NCBI GenBank assembly: GCA_016808115.1
Contig: JAEQBH010000882.1
Coordinates: 930,001 to 994,000, forward strand
Reading direction: 5' to 3'
DNA length: 64,000 bases
DNA from: Tetrastigma voinierianum
Taxonomy: Eukaryota > Streptophyta > Magnoliopsida > Vitales > Vitaceae
The notes under the pieces were generated by a model, which was not told the origin of the DNA, did no database searches, and saw nothing but the letters and a program-made list of their open reading frames with translations. This document shows positions 60,468 through 64,000 of this stretch, piece by piece. Within the stretch, counting starts at the first letter, position 1, and each line of letters begins with the position of its first letter. A program made the translations under genes and the position numbers.

Positions 60468-60481
60468 GAGCTTTGATGCCA
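60468..60481 (-). other. Copia 2 primer binding site
   Basis: The minus strand reads TGGCATCAAAGCTC two bases from the 5' LTR, a two-mismatch form of the tRNA-iMet site TGGTATCAGAGCTC. Confidence 0.75.
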
Positions 60482-60483
60482 AT

Positions 60484-60971
60484 TACTAAATTATTTTGTA
60501 AAATCAAAAATATTTATTGAGTCCGGAAACAATTGATCAATAATTAAAAGACCCAATAAATATATTACAAAATAATAACTTTATTAAACAAAAAAGCATA
60601 TCAATTCGTACTGTGTAGAAAACATACCCGACATGAATCCAGAATTATTGGCTGTCATTAGTCTCCTAAATCTATAAGGAATGAAATCAAAGAAAGGCTA
60701 AAGTTGAAGATAGTTCTTTTCTTCTCCCAAAAGTGTGTTCTTCTAAGACTCTATTTACTGATATATATATGTATATATAAATAGAGCGCAAGAGAACAAT
60801 TGAACTTTGATCCAAAGGGCTTACCAAATAAAGGGAGAAGATAGAACCATGTGTCCATAACTAGTTAATATTAAATCATCTCATATATAATCCATAATTA
60901 ACATGCATAATTACATAATTAAAATTGTAATATGATTATGTTTAGTTCATAATTAATAAATTAATCTAACA
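60484..60971 (-). repeat. Copia 2 5' LTR
   Basis: 488 bp, counterpart of 53716-54207; the left end reads TACTAAATT instead of TGCTAAATT. A short TA run (60763-60779) lies at the position of tatatatag in the other LTR. Confidence 0.9.
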
Positions 60972-61011
60972 TAGATATGTTACATTTAATTCTACGCTAA
61001 TACTTTATTTT

Positions 61012-61145
61012 GAGTGGAATATTTGATCAAATGGCTTGCATAGATTTCTTAATGTCCTTACGGCTAGGACAATCAATAGGAAAATATTCTAAACCTCCAC
61101 AATTCAAACATTCTATTTTCTTTCTTGGGAGAGTCTTTTTTGTTT
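61012..61145 (-). pseudogene. Copia gag fragment with altered zinc knuckle
   Basis: Minus-strand reading: KKIECLNCGGLEYFPIDC then PSRKDIKKSMQAI and a stop. The pattern CX2CX4YX4C has Tyr where the zinc-binding His of a CCHC knuckle should be. The KKSMQA-type tail after the knuckle is typical of some plant copia Gags (Maximus/SIRE-like is a guess). No LTR or other domain accompanies it. A poly-T run at 61264-61278 lies nearby. Confidence 0.6.
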
Positions 61146-61863
61146 TCTTTAGAAGATCTATTCATTTGCTTTCCCTTTCTAGATTCTTTATTTTGATTAG
61201 ATTTTCTCCTTTGTTCCTTACTATGCCTAATTTCGTTTGGTCATATTAGCAAGTTCATCCTAGTTTTTTTTTTTTTTTGAAAAGAAAATAATTTTATTAA
61301 CTCAAATTAGCAATACATCGATAGCACAAATACTAAATCACTAAAAACAATAGATGATGGAAACGACACTCAAATTAATAGCATAATAAATTGGCTTAAA
61401 ACATACAAATTTCATAATACTATAATGACTAAAATATTTATGACTCAAGTTCTGCAATATACTAATGACCATAATTTGATTTGTTGTGTCTATCTAATCG
61501 AATATGTTTTACCCATCTAAATCGCTCGCACACATATAAAATGCCGCAAACAAGACAACGATAAAAAATGTTATAACAAGACAATGACACAAAACCAAAA
61601 GCCGCAACAAGATTTTTGGTTTCTTTTTTCTCATATCAAAACCCTAAAAGTGAACTTTTAAAACTTTTGAGAATTAGGTAGACATGGGTCTAAATAGAGC
61701 TGATAAATTTATTTGTGCTCATCAAATCCATATGTTATTGTTTTCCTCTATATCGGTGATTAGGCATAAAGGCCTTTGGAAGGTGCATTAAAATCATTCT
61801 TACTAATTTAAATTCAATGATTAGTTTTCCTAAGTTAAAAAAAAAGTTTATATTGCCAATATG
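61146..61863. other. Intergenic A/T-rich DNA
   Basis: Beyond the poly-T run at 61264-61278, which could be the tail of a minus-strand retroposon, I see no gene. The last eight bases (61856-61863) are the hAT target duplication. Confidence 0.5.
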
Positions 61864-63050
61864 TAGGGATGGCAATGGGGCAGGTTTTTTCGGGTACCTG
61901 CCCCCACCCGCCATTAATGTGATGAATATAGGAATTGTTTTATCAGGTTTGGGAATATTTTTTTCAAAACCAGAGTCAGGTTTGAGGCGGGAGCCGATTT
62001 TGATTCAACCCGCCCTGCCCTGCCCCGGTTATATATTTACAAAATTTCCCTTTAGGTATTTAAAGATATCATTTAGAAAACCCTAACAATCCACCGCCAC
62101 ATCCTCATTTGTAAATCTCTTCCAATAAACTTAATCACTTTGATTCATCTCTCCTCCTTCGATTCATCTCGACTTAGGTTTCAGTACCACCGCCATTATC
62201 ATCTTTTCCTTTTCCTCCTCGTTCATACATATCTTTCAGCAAACTTAATTGCTTCAACTTCTTTGTCGGTGGGTGCATTGGCAAATGGAAATGGGTAAGG
62301 TGGATATGGACATGGTGTTAGAAGCAAAATGGCCTTCAGTTATGCATTTTTTGTTTATCTTCTATTCATTTTTTTTTTTCAAGTTATTGATTGTTAGTAA
62401 TGAGAGTATTTTGACTAGTGTCATTGCGCTCTTATATTCTTTTGGTGTTTATCTTGTAAGCCCCATTTAAGGGCATGAATAAAAACCATTTATGGTGTGA
62501 AAATCTCCAAAAAAATTTGTGCTCACTACCTGTTTGATAAAATTCCTTTAAGGACTGATTTTCAATTTTAACTGATTTTTAGCTTTTGGGTTGCATCAAT
62601 TGAAGGTTCTTAGTGAACTAAAGTTCTCTTACAAGTGATGAAGATTGCGAGTGGTGTGTGTGTTAGGTTTATGTGTCAATGTTTTTTTTTTCTTTGTGAT
62701 TGAATGTTGGGTTTTAGCGTAAAATGATAAGAATCAAGAGCTTTGTTCATATGTGTTATGTTTGATGCCGTCAAAAAATGGATTTGGAAAAAATGATTAT
62801 TGAGTTTCAAGCTTTGTTCTTACAAGCTTTTAATTCACATTCGCGATGCAAATTCAATTGCTGTATTTTATGATTTTTTTTTTCATAAAATGGGGCGGGG
62901 TCGGGATTTTAAGATTTTATTTATGTCGGGTATGAGATTGGGATATTAGCCCCGTCCCAAATTTGGGATGGGAATGGGAAATCAGAAAAAATGTTGGGAT
63001 GGGAATGAGATTGGGTGACCCATCTCGAACCCGCCCCATTGACATCCCTA
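61864..63050. mobile_element. Non-autonomous hAT element, 8-bp TSD
   Basis: The left end TAGGGATGGCAATGGGGC is mirrored at the right end (TAGGGATGTCAATGGGGC on the minus strand), about 19 of 21 terminal bases matching. The flanks are CCAATATG (61856-61863) and CCAATAAG (63051-63058), an 8-bp duplication with one difference, as expected for hAT. Sub-terminal regions are rich in gggtcgggat/tgggatggga words, a usual hAT feature. 1187 bp with no transposase coding. Confidence 0.9.
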
Positions 63051-63153
63051 CCAATAAGACATGACTCAGTGGTTAAGGTACAAGGCTTATCCCTTAATGG
63101 AGTGGTGCAAAGGGATGTATTCAGTGGACAAAGATACATGTGGTGGTGGTGCA

Positions 63154-64000
63154 TGCTATGCCCCAATTCCTCGCCGGGCAAAGAAAGGGCGCGACACTGA
63201 CCGGACTCTTAACTTGCTTGACATCGGGTGGACCCATTTCATATATAAATCCATAAGGAAATAAAACTTCTAGTACTACCACCGTAGTGTTGTTTAAACT
63301 GTCATGTACATATTCCTAAGTCTCATTTACTTGTATGTAAACAAATTCCACTATTATAAAAAACTATTATACTTACATTATAAAACAGAGTAAAAAACCT
63401 ACATCAGGTGGACTCATATTGTTGCAGTCAGTTCTGAGAATGCTGAATACCCTGATATCCTCTTTTAGTATCTACACTCCGATGAAACACTCGTGCTGTT
63501 TATAGCTTAGTGGGAAACATATAATGAATATAAGGACTACTTAGGTGGTCCACATACATAACAAAATGGATTTATTAGAGTTACGTATAATGTAAAATCT
63601 ATAACAGGTTTCTCATATAACATAATTCTTATAATCTGGTTTTCATATTCCGTAGGAGTTCGTAATCAAGATCTTGTGATGTATGTACCCGTAGGTACAT
63701 TACAGAACAAAACTGATTCCTTATTCTTTCTTATTATTCATTATTAAGATTCTTATCATATAAATGTTTACCTGTATAGACTATAAATAATGAATGAGAG
63801 GGACACAGCACAATAGGTACACAAAGGTACTGGGTGAATACATCAACGTAGACTCACCACGCTATTAAGTGTCGTAGCACTAGCAAAGCAGTACCGGGCA
63901 TCAATGTAGACGGTTCCATTCTTTCACGCATCGGGCGTCGTAGCACTCAGCAAGAGTGCCGGGCACTAAACGCAGACGCGTGTGCCCATGTAAATGGCGT
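63154..64000 (-). repeat. Partial LTR related to E1, runs off the window
   Basis: Read on the minus strand it contains caacactacggtggtagta (compare E1 at 3812-3832, caccactacggtggtagttt), gagtccggtca, the hairpin GTACCTACGGGTAC at 63685-63698, and catttatatgat, in the inverse order of E1 and the A-type LTRs. The likely end is TGCTATGCCCC on the plus strand at 63154. The target duplication cannot be checked because the other end is outside. Confidence 0.65.

Larger units (their letters stand above)
53716..60971 (-). mobile_element. Ty1/copia retrotransposon 2, decayed, TSD TAGAT, host of a MULE
   Basis: Perfect TAGAT copies flank it (53711-53715 and 60972-60976). LTRs are 53716-54207 and 60484-60971. 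Total 7256 bp, of which 1252 bp is a later MULE insertion. The primer site is beside the right LTR and the polypurine tract beside the left LTR, so the element is on the minus strand. Pol remnants lie at 54900-57560. The LTRs differ visibly more than those of copia 1, so this insertion is older. Confidence 0.9.

Noticed and set aside
63060..63153. Possible third SINE head (tgactcagtggttaaggta)
   Set aside because: An A-box-like word is present but I find no B box, tail or duplication.

Overview
This window is a repeat-dominated stretch of a flowering-plant nuclear genome, probably a eudicot. The evidence is a single spliced DnaJ gene with GT/AG intron borders, Ty3/gypsy chromoviruses and Ty1/copia elements with plant initiator-Met primer sites, tRNA-derived SINEs, a Mutator-like element (MULE), a hAT element and a Tourist-type MITE. 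I see no bacterial operons, CRISPR arrays or rRNA genes. Only one gene looks functional: a type II DnaJ (Hsp40) gene of two exons at 30426-31518.

Layout. Positions 1-21604 hold one Tekay/Del-like chromovirus (here G1, plus strand). Its 5' LTR runs in from before the window and is split by a nest of solo LTRs: G1 LTR contains LTR A2 (840-12721), which contains E1 (1702-3965) and B1 (5341-12658), and B1 contains E2 (7050-11190). Its RT gene is split by an internally deleted element, E3 (15887-18068). Positions 21605-26010 are the broken pol of a second chromovirus (D), split by a solo LTR (C, 21817-23632). They are followed by a different LTR-like block (26068-28427) and a triplicated 63-bp primer-site region. 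Positions 28600-33900 are the gene island: SINE, promoter, DnaJ gene, SINE, Tourist-like MITE. Positions 33922-39649 are a structurally complete but frameshifted copia element on the minus strand. Positions 39650-41156 are intergenic with a SINE bounded by an 18-bp target-site duplication. Positions 41157-51894 are a 10.7-kb minus-strand chromovirus (B2) with giant LTRs full of a ~195-bp tandem repeat and a pol that has lost most of RT and integrase. Positions 53716-60971 are a decayed minus-strand copia element with a MULE (58973-60224) inside it. A hAT element occupies 61864-63050, and a minus-strand LTR related to E1 runs off the right edge.

The boundaries are well supported. Eight insertions have perfect 5-bp (LTR elements), 9-bp (MULE) or 18-bp (SINE) duplications, and several can be checked because removing the insert rejoins reading frame or LTR sequence. 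The elements do not form a pathway; the pattern is repeated insertion of elements into older elements, followed by LTR-LTR recombination and deletion. The least expected signal is in LTR E1, where two tandem arrays place about a dozen short hairpins with C(UNCG)G-type tetraloops every ~38 or ~60 bp, using four different stem sequences. I found no evidence for a new enzymatic or defence system.
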